Below are positions 1 through 8,691 of a stretch of 39,169 nt of DNA, in pieces. How positions within the stretch are numbered: position 1 is the first letter of the stretch; every line of letters begins with the position of its first letter. Under the pieces are notes generated by a model that was not told where the DNA came from, did not search any database, and saw nothing but the letters and a program-made list of their open reading frames with translations. Source of the DNA: Hondaea fermentalgiana (Eukaryota > Sar > Bigyra > Thraustochytrida > Thraustochytriidae); contig NPFB01000033.1 of assembly GCA_014084085.1 (NCBI GenBank), positions 1 to 39,169 on the forward strand. Reading direction: 5' to 3'. Position numbers and translations under genes: made by a program.

Positions 1-70
<70 letters not shown>

Positions 71-72
71 CA
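1..72. repeat. (CAG)n microsatellite at window edge
   Basis: Seventeen uninterrupted CAG units are followed by one CAA and five more CAG units. The tract is cut by the window start, so its full length is unknown. In frame 1 it reads as polyglutamine followed by about 13 residues and a TGA at 112-114, so it could be the 3' end of a polyQ protein lying outside the window. The other two forward frames are also open here, so coding status cannot be decided. Confidence 0.9.
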
Positions 73-114
73 CCGCAGCGCGGCCTCCAGCACGCCGCGC
101 TCGTGCGAACATGA

Positions 115-1853
115 ACTATACAGCGCGAGCCTACCGCAAAAGGCCTCTTGTTGGCCGCGTTGCTTGACACGAGCGCGCGGCGTAGGGGAACTTGCGTCCC
201 GCCGGCCGCCTCCACCGTGTGGACGCTTCCGCGTCGGGACTCGCCTACACTGACAGTGGACATGGTGAGTGAGCCGCCGAGGCCAACGCGCGGCGGGCAG
301 GGCGAAGCGCCGAGCTGTCCCGGACGGAGGCGAGGCGACGCGGTGAAAGACGCCCGGCGAGGCGATCACGCCGCGAGAAAGACCAGAAAGACGCGCGCGT
401 GATGCAGCTGCAGCAGCGAATGAGTTTCCTCGGTATGCGCTGTTGCGTCGCCCTGGCCTGCCTTGGCCTGGCCAGCCTGCCGCGCTCGCCGCCGCATTGC
501 GTCCCTGCTTGCCGGCGCGAGGCCGACGGGGAACCGGGAAGGTGTCCGGAAGGACAGACGCGGCGGCTGGACTGAGACGTAGAGCATGGGGTCGGTCGTG
601 CCAATGCGGAGCAGGCGCGCGGGGGTCGGCGTTCAGCAAGGAACCGAGGCCGCGCCAAGGAAACCCGCCGACTCCCGCACTGGGGTCCTCGTTCCGCTCG
701 CGCGGCCGCCCGCAGCGGATCCCACCGTTCCCGCAGCCACCGCAGACACCGCAGACGGTGTAGCGCGGTGGAGGGTGGTGGGGCGGCCGCGGCGCCGCGT
801 GTCTGTCGATGCGGCGGCCGCTGCGCGAGTGCGAGAGGCGCGCGGGGGCTTGCGCTGCGCGGAGTCGGAGGGGCCCTCGTGCTTCGTAGAGACCCTGGCA
901 AGGGAGAATCCGGGGCCTGGCGCGCAAGATAAGATCGCGACCGAAACCCTGGCTGGCTGTGTGCGCGCGTAGCAGTAGAGAGCGAGGCGAGAGGCAAGCC
1001 GAGCCGAACGCGCGATTCGATCGAGCGCGCGAGCCGTCTGTCTTTCGCTACGAGCTAGTTCGCAAGTACATGTGCTACATGAAACGTGACCAACGTGCGT
1101 GCACAACCTCGTGCGGGAGCAGGCAAACGGCTGTGCGCGGACGGGCTTGTGGACGAGACGGATGGATGGATCAATGGATTGGCGGCCAACGGCAGCGGCG
1201 GTGTCGTGTCGTTGGTCACCGCCAGACAGCCAGCCAGTCAGGCAGGTGGCTCGGAAAACGAGCCGATGGCAAACTCATTCTGGACAAGAGCTCCGTGAGC
1301 TGGAGCTACAAGAGGCCGCCATGAACGCCCCGAACGCACTGTTAAGAGATGCGGCTTTCGTTGCGAGATGCAGCGACATGCAGCTGCACAAGAGCTTTAG
1401 CTTTCCGCTGGTAGCCTGGCTTCCACCGACCGCTTGATCGTCCATCTGTGCATGAACAGACACGGCGTTCGAGCATGCGGAAAGGCGAAGATCGAATCGA
1501 TGGCGTGATGTATACATCGCTTTTTGATTGACTGGCCACTGACCAGATTTCGAACAGCTCCCTTCTGAAAGACCCGTGGCTTATGTGACTGTCTTTCAGA
1601 TCAATCAAGAGGTCAGACAAGGCAAACTAAACTTTTTCCAACGCTACAACTGGTGCAAGAACTGACTTTACAGAGAGTTGTACGTCGTGTCGAACTCGCT
1701 GTGGCCTATGTAAGAGCCGTAAAGAAAGGTGATACTTTAGCTACTTGACTGTGCTGGATGAGACTGGTGCGCGAGTCGTTAAGAAAGTTGATACTCTATC
1801 TACAAAAATGGAAAACCTCGACGATTAATTTGTTATTCTTGGCGAAGCTTTTG
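115..1853. other. Gene-free flank, GC-rich then AT-richer
   Basis: Positions 115-1430 are very GC-rich with long but compositionally biased open frames on both strands; these look like chance frames, rich in Arg, Ala and Pro, with no domain. Composition drops toward AT from about 1440. A diverged 27-bp direct repeat lies at 1718-1744 and 1777-1803. The segment next to 1853 is probably the 3' untranslated region of the photolyase gene. No gene recognised. Confidence 0.6.
1718..1803. repeat. Two-copy 27-bp direct repeat
   Basis: Copies at 1718-1744 and 1777-1803 match at 23 of 27 positions; both contain an AAGAAAG core and a GATACT core and both end in CTAC. The starts are 59 bp apart. The repeat lies just beyond the stop codon of the photolyase gene, in its likely 3' region. 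Function unknown. Confidence 0.7.
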
Positions 1854-3473
1854 TTAGTTTTTCTTGGATTGTTTTTTGGAAGAGCCGGAGGAGTCGGACG
1901 AGGCGGACGACTTGCGTTTGTTGCCCAACTTATAACGATCGTAATCCTCCTTGATGCGGTTCATGTTCTCCTTTGACGTCGCGGTATGGTCTTCGATGAT
2001 TCGCTCGGGGTAGTCCTTGCCAATGATGCATTTTGCCTTTTCCTGAACTTCACGAGGCGCCTTCCAGGGCTCGTAAATGTACTTTTTCGGCATGTCCTTG
2101 AGCGCAGGCACATATTTTCGAATATAATCTCCGTCCGGGTCCCACTTTTTCCCAAAAGAGATGGGCGAATAGCAGCGGAAGTACTGGTAAAAGAAGGCAG
2201 AGCAGCTGAGCCACATCCAGTTGCAGCTGTTCACGCTCCAGTCGGCGTCAATGAGCAAACGGTCGAAAACGTCAAAGCCCTTTTCCCAGCTCACAAAGCA
2301 ATCGCCACGCGTGAGAAAGCAGGCGACCATGTGGCGCGCCAAATGGTGAATCCAGCCCTCCTCGCGCAGCTGGGTCATGATCGCGTCAATGAAGGGGTAG
2401 CCAGTCTCGCCTGCTTCCCATTTGGCAAAGAGTTCCTTGGCGTCATTGTCCCAGTCCCAGTCGATTTGGCGAGCCAATGGATTGCCCTTCATCTTGCTAA
2501 TGTCTTCCTCGGTAAAGTAGCCAATCGTGAGCCAGTGTTCGCGCCAGAGAAGCTGGCCAGCGAGCGAGGTGGGCGGCTGCGTAGGCTTGCCCTTGGCGTC
2601 CTTTTCGGCCTTCTTTACGGCGTGCCACGCGCGACGCAAGCTCAGGCAGCCTGCATTCAGGTACGGCGAGAGCACGGTGGTCTGCGGCTCGAGCCCTGTG
2701 GGAGCTGTTTTGGGCTTTTCGAAGCTCGCAACCCAGTCCGGCTGCTTTTCGACGACCTTCTCGAGTCTTTTCAGAGCCTCGTCTTCTCCGCCGGGAAATC
2801 GAAGCTTGCGCTGTTCGCGCTTCAGTCCCTTGTAAAACTTGTTGTCCCCGCTCTTGGGCACTGTGAGGTCCTCGACATCGAGGGCCTTGCGAATGGCGTC
2901 AAGAGCCTTGTCGGCCGTGCCTTTGTCGTAAGGAATGGACTTGGGCGCAGACAGAGGCTCGCGCACGGACCCACACTGGCTAAAGAGGGTCTCAAAGGAG
3001 CTCATTGTCGTTGGAACCTCGCCGCCATTCATGTGTCTCTCGTAAAGCCCCGGAGGATGCATCCAGTGGGCCGGTTCGTCGATGACTTTAACGTCTGCCT
3101 TGTTCGCGAGACCCGCCACGTCTTCGTCTGTCTTTTGCGAGTGTTTCTCCGCCTCCTCGGAGGTATCGAAGCCAATCGCTTTGGCATCGACGGCTTCCCA
3201 AATCTTGGGCAGAACCTTTTCCGGCTCGCCGCGTACGAAGATCACTCCGGCGTCCACGCCGCATTTCTTAAATTTCTCGTCGAGATTCCGCAGGCTCTCC
3301 ATGATGAACTCGAAGCGCACATCGCCCACATTTTGGGGATTCGAGTGCCATTTGTCCAAGACGTACACGGGCAGCACTGTGCTGGCGTCCTCCATACACG
3401 CCTTGAGCGTCGGGTTGTCATGGATGCGCAACGTCTTGCGCAGCCAGAGAATCTTGGTTTGCGCGCTCGGCAT
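1854..3473 (-). CDS. (6-4) photolyase / animal-type cryptochrome
   Basis: A 539-residue flavoprotein of the photolyase/cryptochrome family. The N-terminal photolyase alpha/beta domain begins with LWLRKTLRIHDNP (residues 9-21). The C-terminal FAD-binding region carries WIHHLARHMVACFLTRGD, DWSVNSCNWMWLSCSAFF and SPISFGKKWDPDGDYIRKY, the signature of the (6-4) photolyase and animal cryptochrome clade; both His residues of the HxxxH active-site motif are present. The segment after the FAD pocket (YIYEPWKAP, IGKDYP) reads closest to plant (6-4) photolyases as I remember them. The last ~20 residues are a Lys/Ser-rich tail that could be a nuclear localisation signal. The ATG at 3473 is chosen because homology begins within ten residues of it; upstream in-frame codons look non-coding. 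It would repair UV (6-4) photoproducts in the nucleus, or act as a blue-light receptor; sequence alone does not separate the two. It is head-to-head with LST8. Confidence 0.93.
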   Translation of the reverse strand: MPSAQTKILWLRKTLRIHDNPTLKACMEDASTVLPVYVLDKWHSNPQNVGDVRFEFIMESLRNLDEKFKKCGVDAGVIFVRGEPEKVLPKIWEAVDAKAIGFDTSEEAEKHSQKTDEDVAGLANKADVKVIDEPAHWMHPPGLYERHMNGGEVPTTMSSFETLFSQCGSVREPLSAPKSIPYDKGTADKALDAIRKALDVEDLTVPKSGDNKFYKGLKREQRKLRFPGGEDEALKRLEKVVEKQPDWVASFEKPKTAPTGLEPQTTVLSPYLNAGCLSLRRAWHAVKKAEKDAKGKPTQPPTSLAGQLLWREHWLTIGYFTEEDISKMKGNPLARQIDWDWDNDAKELFAKWEAGETGYPFIDAIMTQLREEGWIHHLARHMVACFLTRGDCFVSWEKGFDVFDRLLIDADWSVNSCNWMWLSCSAFFYQYFRCYSPISFGKKWDPDGDYIRKYVPALKDMPKKYIYEPWKAPREVQEKAKCIIGKDYPERIIEDHTATSKENMNRIKEDYDRYKLGNKRKSSASSDSSGSSKKQSKKN

Positions 3474-4062
3474 CGTGCCGAGAATTCCTTGCAGCACCAA
3501 GCACAACGTGTAGCAGCAGCCGCACAAGCACGAGGGTCGCAGACAAGGCTAGCAAGGCGAGTGACCAGCAGCAGTCCCAGTTCGCGCTGCAGCAGCCCTC
3601 GGCGCGCGGACGTCCAACTCGATTCGAGACTGCTCGCTCCCGGCCTGGGCTCCGTCGCGCACGGTCGCCTCGGCCAACGCGGCGTCGGGGTCTGCCTCGA
3701 GGCCCGCGCCCCCTTAGCGTCGGCGGGGCGGAGTCGGTGACTATTTTGGACAAGGCGCTCGTCGAGATCACGCCTGCTTTCCGACGCTGCGCGAGGGCCT
3801 CGAGCCGCGCGCAGGGCCGAGGCGCGGCGAGGGGGAGGGCGCCGTGCTGCGCGACCGGCGTCGAGGAGGCCCGGCTCTGAGGCTGCGCCTCGCGGCGGCT
3901 ACGCCGAGGAGAGAAAACTAGCTCGCGCCTTGAGTATCTTTCTCGACGTCCACGGCGACGAGGACGAGGACAAGGGCTGCGGCGACGACCATCTAGGCGA
4001 GAGGAAAGGGCCACACGAGCTGAGCATAGAGCAGAGCAGAGCAAAGCAAAGCACAGCAAAGG
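3474..4062. promoter_or_regulatory. Divergent promoter region, photolyase / LST8
   Basis: 589 bp separate the two start codons, so this segment must hold both promoters and 5' leaders. It is GC-rich, and I see no clear TATA box. Its last 40 bases (4023-4062) are eight degenerate 5-bp units of the AGAGC/AAAGC type that run directly into the LST8 start codon. Confidence 0.6.
4023..4062 (+). repeat. 5-bp (AGAGC/AAAGC) array in the LST8 leader
   Basis: Eight consecutive 5-bp units (AGCAT, AGAGC x3, AAAGC x2, ACAGC, AAAGG) end immediately before the ATG at 4063. They are therefore very probably in the 5' untranslated region of the LST8 mRNA. Confidence 0.85.
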
Positions 4063-5001
4063 ATGGCTGCTGGCGTGGTGCTGGCGACGGCTGGGTACGG
4101 GTCACAGATCAATTTCTGGGATGTCTCGACGGGGACGAGCACGCGGAGCGTGAACTTTCCAGACTCCCAGGTCAATGTGCTCGCCGTCTCCCCGGACAAG
4201 CTACACCTCGTCGCGGGCGGCAACCCCAAGATTCGCATGTTCGAGACAAGCACGAACAATCCGAACCCGGTGACCGAATTCGAAGGCCACACGTCAAACG
4301 TGACAGCTGTAGGTTTTCCAAATCATTCGCGATGGGTGTATAGTGGATCGGAGGATGGAACAATCAAAATATTCGACACGCGATCAGCCGCAGTGCAGCG
4401 CAATTACGAAAATAAGGACAAAGTGGGCATCACGTCTGTTGCTTTGCATCCAAATCAGGCGCAGCTGATCTCTGCCGACCAGAACGGGACCATTCGGGTT
4501 TGGGACCTTCCTGCGGACAAATGCATCGCGCAAAGCAAGCCCGAAACAGATGACATTGCGATGCGTTCCGTTTCCGTGGCATCGAACGGGAGCATGGTCG
4601 CGGCCTGTAATAATGTCGGACATTGCTTTCTCTGGCTCATGGACGACCATCAGAGCTGTTACTCGCTCGGAAATCAAACCCCACTCGCGAAAAAGGTCCA
4701 TGACACATATAGCCTCAAGTGCCTAATCAGCCCCGACCGCAAGCTACTCGCAACAGCTTCTGCTGATCACACAGTCAAGTTGTGGCGTCTGCCAGACTTT
4801 ACGCTCGACAAGATTCTAGGCGAACATCAACGCTGGGTGCATGATATTGCTTTCTCGGCGGATTCATCGTTTTTGGCGTCTGCATCGTCAGATGGCCGCG
4901 CGCGTCTTTGGCAGGTGAGCGATGGGGAAATGGTACATCACTACACGGGTCATACCAAGGCCATCGTCGCGGTTGCTCTCAACGATTCGAGTCTGGACTA
5001 G
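4063..5001 (+). CDS. LST8: LST8/GbetaL-type WD40 protein, TOR complex subunit
   Basis: 312 residues, matching the usual length of LST8 (about 300-330). It is a seven-bladed WD40 propeller with visible repeat ends IKIFDTR, IRVWDLP, VKLWRLP and RLWQVSD. The N-terminus reads VVLATAGYGSQINFWDVSTG, close to the LST8 pattern where blade one starts at the first residues, and the C-terminus ends with the WVHDIAFSADSSFLASASSD blade and a GHTKAIVAVALND strand. LST8 binds the kinase domain of TOR and stabilises TORC1 and TORC2 in growth and nutrient signalling. The ATG at 4063 is the only sensible start and follows a 5-bp repeat leader. There is no intron. It converges on the AP-1 sigma gene 468 bp downstream. 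The WD40 fold is certain; LST8 identity rests on whole-length resemblance. Confidence 0.93.
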   Translation: MAAGVVLATAGYGSQINFWDVSTGTSTRSVNFPDSQVNVLAVSPDKLHLVAGGNPKIRMFETSTNNPNPVTEFEGHTSNVTAVGFPNHSRWVYSGSEDGTIKIFDTRSAAVQRNYENKDKVGITSVALHPNQAQLISADQNGTIRVWDLPADKCIAQSKPETDDIAMRSVSVASNGSMVAACNNVGHCFLWLMDDHQSCYSLGNQTPLAKKVHDTYSLKCLISPDRKLLATASADHTVKLWRLPDFTLDKILGEHQRWVHDIAFSADSSFLASASSDGRARLWQVSDGEMVHHYTGHTKAIVAVALNDSSLD

Positions 5002-5469
5002 CCTAGAGTTAAGGTTGGCCATTCTTCCGAGCGAACAACTTGGTCTCTCTCTCTCACGCACACGCACGCGCGCACACACACGCACGCGCGCAGGTGTCAA
5101 TGATATCTTTCACACTCGTCAAGGGACCTGCACTTCGCGACACTTCGTTGAGCAGTACTCCTTTTTTTTTTTTCCTTTTTTTGCAATGGAAAAGGCTTCT
5201 GTGACTGACATGCAAGGGATCCACACATGCTCTAGTCGCGCCTGTGAGGATTCCCGATCGCTGATGGCCGTCCCGTACGCAATTTTACCGTGATGTCGCA
5301 AAAATAGAATCGTTTGCATGATTTTTTCTTTTCCTCGCATTGAGTCCTTGCAATAAATTATCACTTTGACACACCTCAAAATGAAACAGCAACGGCCCAT
5401 TTCGTTCTCGATATTTTCTTCTCTGAATTTTCCAGTTGGTATTTCATCTTAGAGTACTACGCAGACTAT
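5002..5469. other. Convergent intergenic region, LST8 / AP-1 sigma
   Basis: Shared 3' flank of two converging genes. It contains a CT run followed by an alternating purine-pyrimidine CA/CG tract (about 5046-5092) of the sort that can adopt Z-DNA, T-rich runs at about 5161-5181, and an AATAAA at 5352-5357. No gene is seen. Confidence 0.7.
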
Positions 5470-6070
5470 TTAGGCCTTGAGCTTGAAGCGGTTCAGAGGC
5501 GTTTCCTTCTTGATGTCATCCTCCACGAGCTCGTCCTGCGCGGCGGCAACGCGAAGAACTTCTCGCTTACTCGTTTCCTCGAGCTCTCCGCCCAACAAGA
5601 GCTCATCCAAAATGTGGTAGCACCGATTGAAATTAAAGATCACGTCGAGCTCGCAAACGTTGCCAAAGTATCTGTCAAGAATCTCCACGTACAAGTGGAT
5701 CTGTTCGAGCTGCAGCAGCTCGTTCGATTTGTTGTCGATAACGGAGATAAAGTAGAGGCTCTGCGCGGCAGTCAAATTTGTCCGGTGTCAGTTTAGGCCC
5801 TTGCCCATGCGCGCACGCGCACATATGACGATTTGATTTCGAGGTCATTTTACCCGTGAGCGAGTGATGCAAACTTACAGCGTAGCGCTTGTACACAATG
5901 GTCCCTGTTCGCCATGCAAGAAAGTTGCAGAGCTTGTTAGGGCGGCTAAGCACCATGGAAGAGATCTCGCGCACAATGCGTGCCTTCTCCTTCTTCTCGT
6001 ATGCCTTGTAGAACTTGGTAAGCCGCACCTTTCCCTGGCGGCTCACGAGCAGCATGACCTCGACGCCCAT
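5470..6070 (-). CDS. AP-1 clathrin adaptor complex, sigma subunit (two exons)
   Basis: Exon 1 is 6070-5879 (64 codons) and exon 2 is 5760-5470; the joined protein is 160 residues, the family size. The small subunit of the AP-1 adaptor sorts cargo into clathrin vesicles at the trans-Golgi and endosomes. Exon 1 shows [16 protein letters not shown] and ends IVYKRYA; exon 2 resumes [19 protein letters not shown] and continues with [20 protein letters not shown]. The junction falls inside the conserved YKRYASLYF block, so the intron call is secure. The pattern ([27 protein letters not shown], then an extended acidic C-terminus) is AP-1 sigma rather than AP-2 or AP-3. The ATG at 6070 lies where the family begins. 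It is head-to-head with IFT74. Confidence 0.95.
5761..5878 (-). other. Spliceosomal intron in the AP-1 sigma gene
   Basis: 118-bp phase-0 intron. On the minus strand the donor is GCT|GTAAGT, a near-perfect consensus, and the acceptor is GCGCAG|AGC; a CTGAC branch-like motif lies upstream of the acceptor. Removing it restores an unbroken adaptin small-chain sequence. It is the only intron in a confidently identified gene in this window. Confidence 0.93.
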
Positions 6071-6800
6071 GGTGTCGGCTCTTGCGCTTCCTTCTCACGC
6101 GACTTCTCGCCTCCCTGCACAAGTGCGGCGGCGTGCGAGACCAAGCGCAAAGACAGGAAACGCGTCTACCCCTGGACGGCGCCAGCTCTCCCGAGCGTGC
6201 ACGCGCGCGCGTGCCGTCGACCTCGCGAGCGCGTCTTCGCGGAGACAGTCTGGCTGTCAGCGATGGATGAAAATCTTCTTCTCCTTTGGCTCGCCTGAGG
6301 TCGACTTTGGCCGTCCATATCTCACTTTCCGCGGAACTTTTCCACTTTACGCTGGCTTTTGTTCTAGTCGGTATTCTGCACTTGCGCTTTTGGTCCACTT
6401 GCATTGCGTCTTTATGAACTTAGATGGGGAAGAGTTTCACTGTGGAGTGGAAATCGCACTTGCGGCACCCCCTGCCGCACCATGTGATAGACCCTTTATC
6501 AAGGACCGTTGGACCCCTTATCACTGAAAGGCAAATAGAGAAGGCGAGCGAGTGAGCCCGCCGGGAGTCTAGGCGTCTTGAGTGAGTGAGGACTGCCTAG
6601 AATTGTAGACGAAGGTTGCGCGCGGTTTGGGCCCGAGAGCGCGGGAGCTGTGCGCGCAAAGCAAACAAGGCTGGCCACGCCGTCGCTTTGGGAAAAGGTG
6701 GTGCACCAAACGAGCGAGCGGAGCGGTTCTGTTTGCGCAGCTTTGTCCGTACATCGATTGCAACAGCCAGCGAGGCTGCCAGCGAGAGCGCGCGAATACA
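6071..6800. promoter_or_regulatory. Divergent promoter region, AP-1 sigma / IFT74
   Basis: 730 bp between start codons. It holds a perfect 7-bp inverted repeat with a 5-nt C loop (TGCGGCA at 6461-6467, TGCCGCA at 6473-6479), directly followed by a second structure with GTGATA (6484-6489) and TATCAC (6519-6524) ends enclosing two near-identical ACCCYTTATCA blocks. I saw no clean RFX-type X-box ahead of IFT74. Confidence 0.6.
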
Positions 6801-8549
6801 ATGGACAGCTATGGCAGGCCGTCGAGTCGCGGCGGCGTGTCCAGAAGCGGTCTTCGCACGGGAAACCTCCGCACAGGCAATGCGAATGCAGTCAACTATC
6901 AAGGCGTAGGATTGAACACGAACGTGAACGTCGCAGATCGCCCCGTGACGCAGCATGGCATGGGTGGAATGCGCGTCGGCACTGCCGGCCCGAAGCGCCA
7001 GGTGCAAGACACCTCGTACTACATTACGTTGCTTCGCAACAAGTGCACAGAAATCAGCGCTGAGACGAAAAAGCTCAAGAAAGAAAGCGATCGCTTTCAG
7101 GCCGACAATAGCAGCTACATGAAGTATGAGCGTCAGTACGAAGACCTGATCAAATTGGTCCGTAATCTAGAGGGAAACCTCGCTGATCATAACTTGGCCA
7201 TGGACAAGGCACGAGACAGCACAGACCCCGAAGATGTCCGCGCATACCAGCAGCAGCTGGCGCACCGCAACAAGCAGGAAAAGCAGCAGGTTGACGCAAT
7301 CTTCATGGAGCGGCAGAATTGTGACGCGGCCATTCGCTCGTATGAGGAAAAGATGGATAAAATGCGCAAGATGGAAGAGTACAAAGTGAGCCAGCTAAAC
7401 GAAGACGATCGCAGTCGATACATGCAGCTGGCAGCCGAGAGCCAGAGTCTGGGTCGCGCCGTCGAGAACCGTCGCAATGAGCTGGAAAGTGTGTTGAAGC
7501 GCGTCCGCCAAGGCGAAGCTGCTCTCGACAATGACCATCTGCGCGAAGACTTTAAACAGCTTTCGAGGCAGCTGGACGGCCTTCGTCGTGAAAAGGAAAA
7601 CTTGGAGACGGAGCTAGAAACGAGCAAATTAACCCCCGAGGAAGCGCGGGCACGGCTCCTGGACAAGGTCAAGCAAGATAATCAGAAAATCCAGGACCTT
7701 GGCAAGCAAATCGATGACGCCGAGGACGAGTGTCGCGACAAGCGTCGACAAATTGCCGAAGTGCAAGCCGAGCTTGACGAGCGCAAGTCTGGTGGTGGCG
7801 CGGGTGGGGCAAGCGAAGCTCAAAAGTATGCCGCCCTCGAAGAGCGAGACCGCGAAATGAGCGAATTCCTTGACACCTTTGAAGAGCAAATGGTTCGCGA
7901 GCTTGAGGAGCAGAAACGCGCGCAGAAGATGGTGGTCGGCCTCCTTGAACACACTTCGCGTCACCTTGCACAAAGCGAGAACCTTCCGAGCGAAGAGCAG
8001 TACTCTGAGATGAAAGACGCACTTACTTTTAAAAAGCGGCAACTCGAAAGCAGCGCGTCGACCATGGAGCAGCTCGAAAAGGAGCTCGAGAAACGGCGCG
8101 GAGAGCTCGAGAAGATCAACACGCTTGACGAAAAGATTGAAGTGGAACTCAAGTCGCTTACAGAGCGCATCGCGGTCATGAAGAGCGAGATGGTTCAGTT
8201 TGTTAAGATTGACGAACTTCGCGAGCAGGCAGATGCAACGCGCGAGGAACTTTTGGAGTTACGCGCTGGCTATCAGCGGCGGCGCGACCACATGCGTTCT
8301 CAAGTCGCACGTGTCAAGCAAAAGCATGACAAGCGTAAGAATATGCTGGCTGATAACGAGACCGCACGCATGATTGAGGGTCTGGAACAGAAGCTGCGGC
8401 ACTACGAACAGAATATTTTTCATCTCATGGAGTTTATCACGGAGAAAGAGCTCGAGACCGACTTTCAGTCTGAACGCGAGGAGTGCGGCCGATTTATTGA
8501 CGATCTGAATGCTTTGCACATTGAACAGGCAGCAAATCAGGCCTTTTAG
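6801..8549 (+). CDS. IFT74: Intraflagellar transport protein 74 (IFT-B)
   Basis: 582 residues, close to the roughly 600 of known IFT74. It belongs to the IFT-B core that carries tubulin and other cargo along axonemes; the IFT74/IFT81 heterodimer binds tubulin. The N-terminus is a basic, Gly/Arg-rich disordered stretch, followed by the diagnostic block ADRPVTQHGMGGMRVGT and QVQDTSYYITLLRNK (about residues 49-84). After that the protein is nearly all coiled coil, with DTFEEQM and the C-terminal KLRHYEQNIFHLMEFITEKE blocks seen in the family. The ATG at 6801 is chosen because the upstream open frame is low-quality sequence and family N-termini start with such a short basic stretch. Its presence implies a flagellated stage. 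It converges on the ERGIC-like gene with a 142-bp gap. Confidence 0.95.
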   Translation: MDSYGRPSSRGGVSRSGLRTGNLRTGNANAVNYQGVGLNTNVNVADRPVTQHGMGGMRVGTAGPKRQVQDTSYYITLLRNKCTEISAETKKLKKESDRFQADNSSYMKYERQYEDLIKLVRNLEGNLADHNLAMDKARDSTDPEDVRAYQQQLAHRNKQEKQQVDAIFMERQNCDAAIRSYEEKMDKMRKMEEYKVSQLNEDDRSRYMQLAAESQSLGRAVENRRNELESVLKRVRQGEAALDNDHLREDFKQLSRQLDGLRREKENLETELETSKLTPEEARARLLDKVKQDNQKIQDLGKQIDDAEDECRDKRRQIAEVQAELDERKSGGGAGGASEAQKYAALEERDREMSEFLDTFEEQMVRELEEQKRAQKMVVGLLEHTSRHLAQSENLPSEEQYSEMKDALTFKKRQLESSASTMEQLEKELEKRRGELEKINTLDEKIEVELKSLTERIAVMKSEMVQFVKIDELREQADATREELLELRAGYQRRRDHMRSQVARVKQKHDKRKNMLADNETARMIEGLEQKLRHYEQNIFHLMEFITEKELETDFQSEREECGRFIDDLNALHIEQAANQAF

Positions 8550-8691
8550 GAAAAAAAAAAAGGGCGTGAAACAGTTTCTTCAAAAAAAAATGATTGAGCT
8601 CCGTGTTCCTGTACACCACTTTTCTGTATCTTGTTGATTCTGCTGTATCGTTCATATGAACCATTTCGTGCTGTCTTTCCCACGACGCTAG

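Noticed and set aside
245..997. Long minus-strand open frame of about 250 codons
   Set aside because: Very GC-rich DNA with open frames on both strands; the product is Arg/Ala/Pro/Ser-rich with no domain, and other frames overlap it equally well.
1986..3740. Plus-strand open frame of more than 580 codons
   Set aside because: It is the antisense shadow of the photolyase gene, whose minus-strand frame encodes the conserved flavoprotein.
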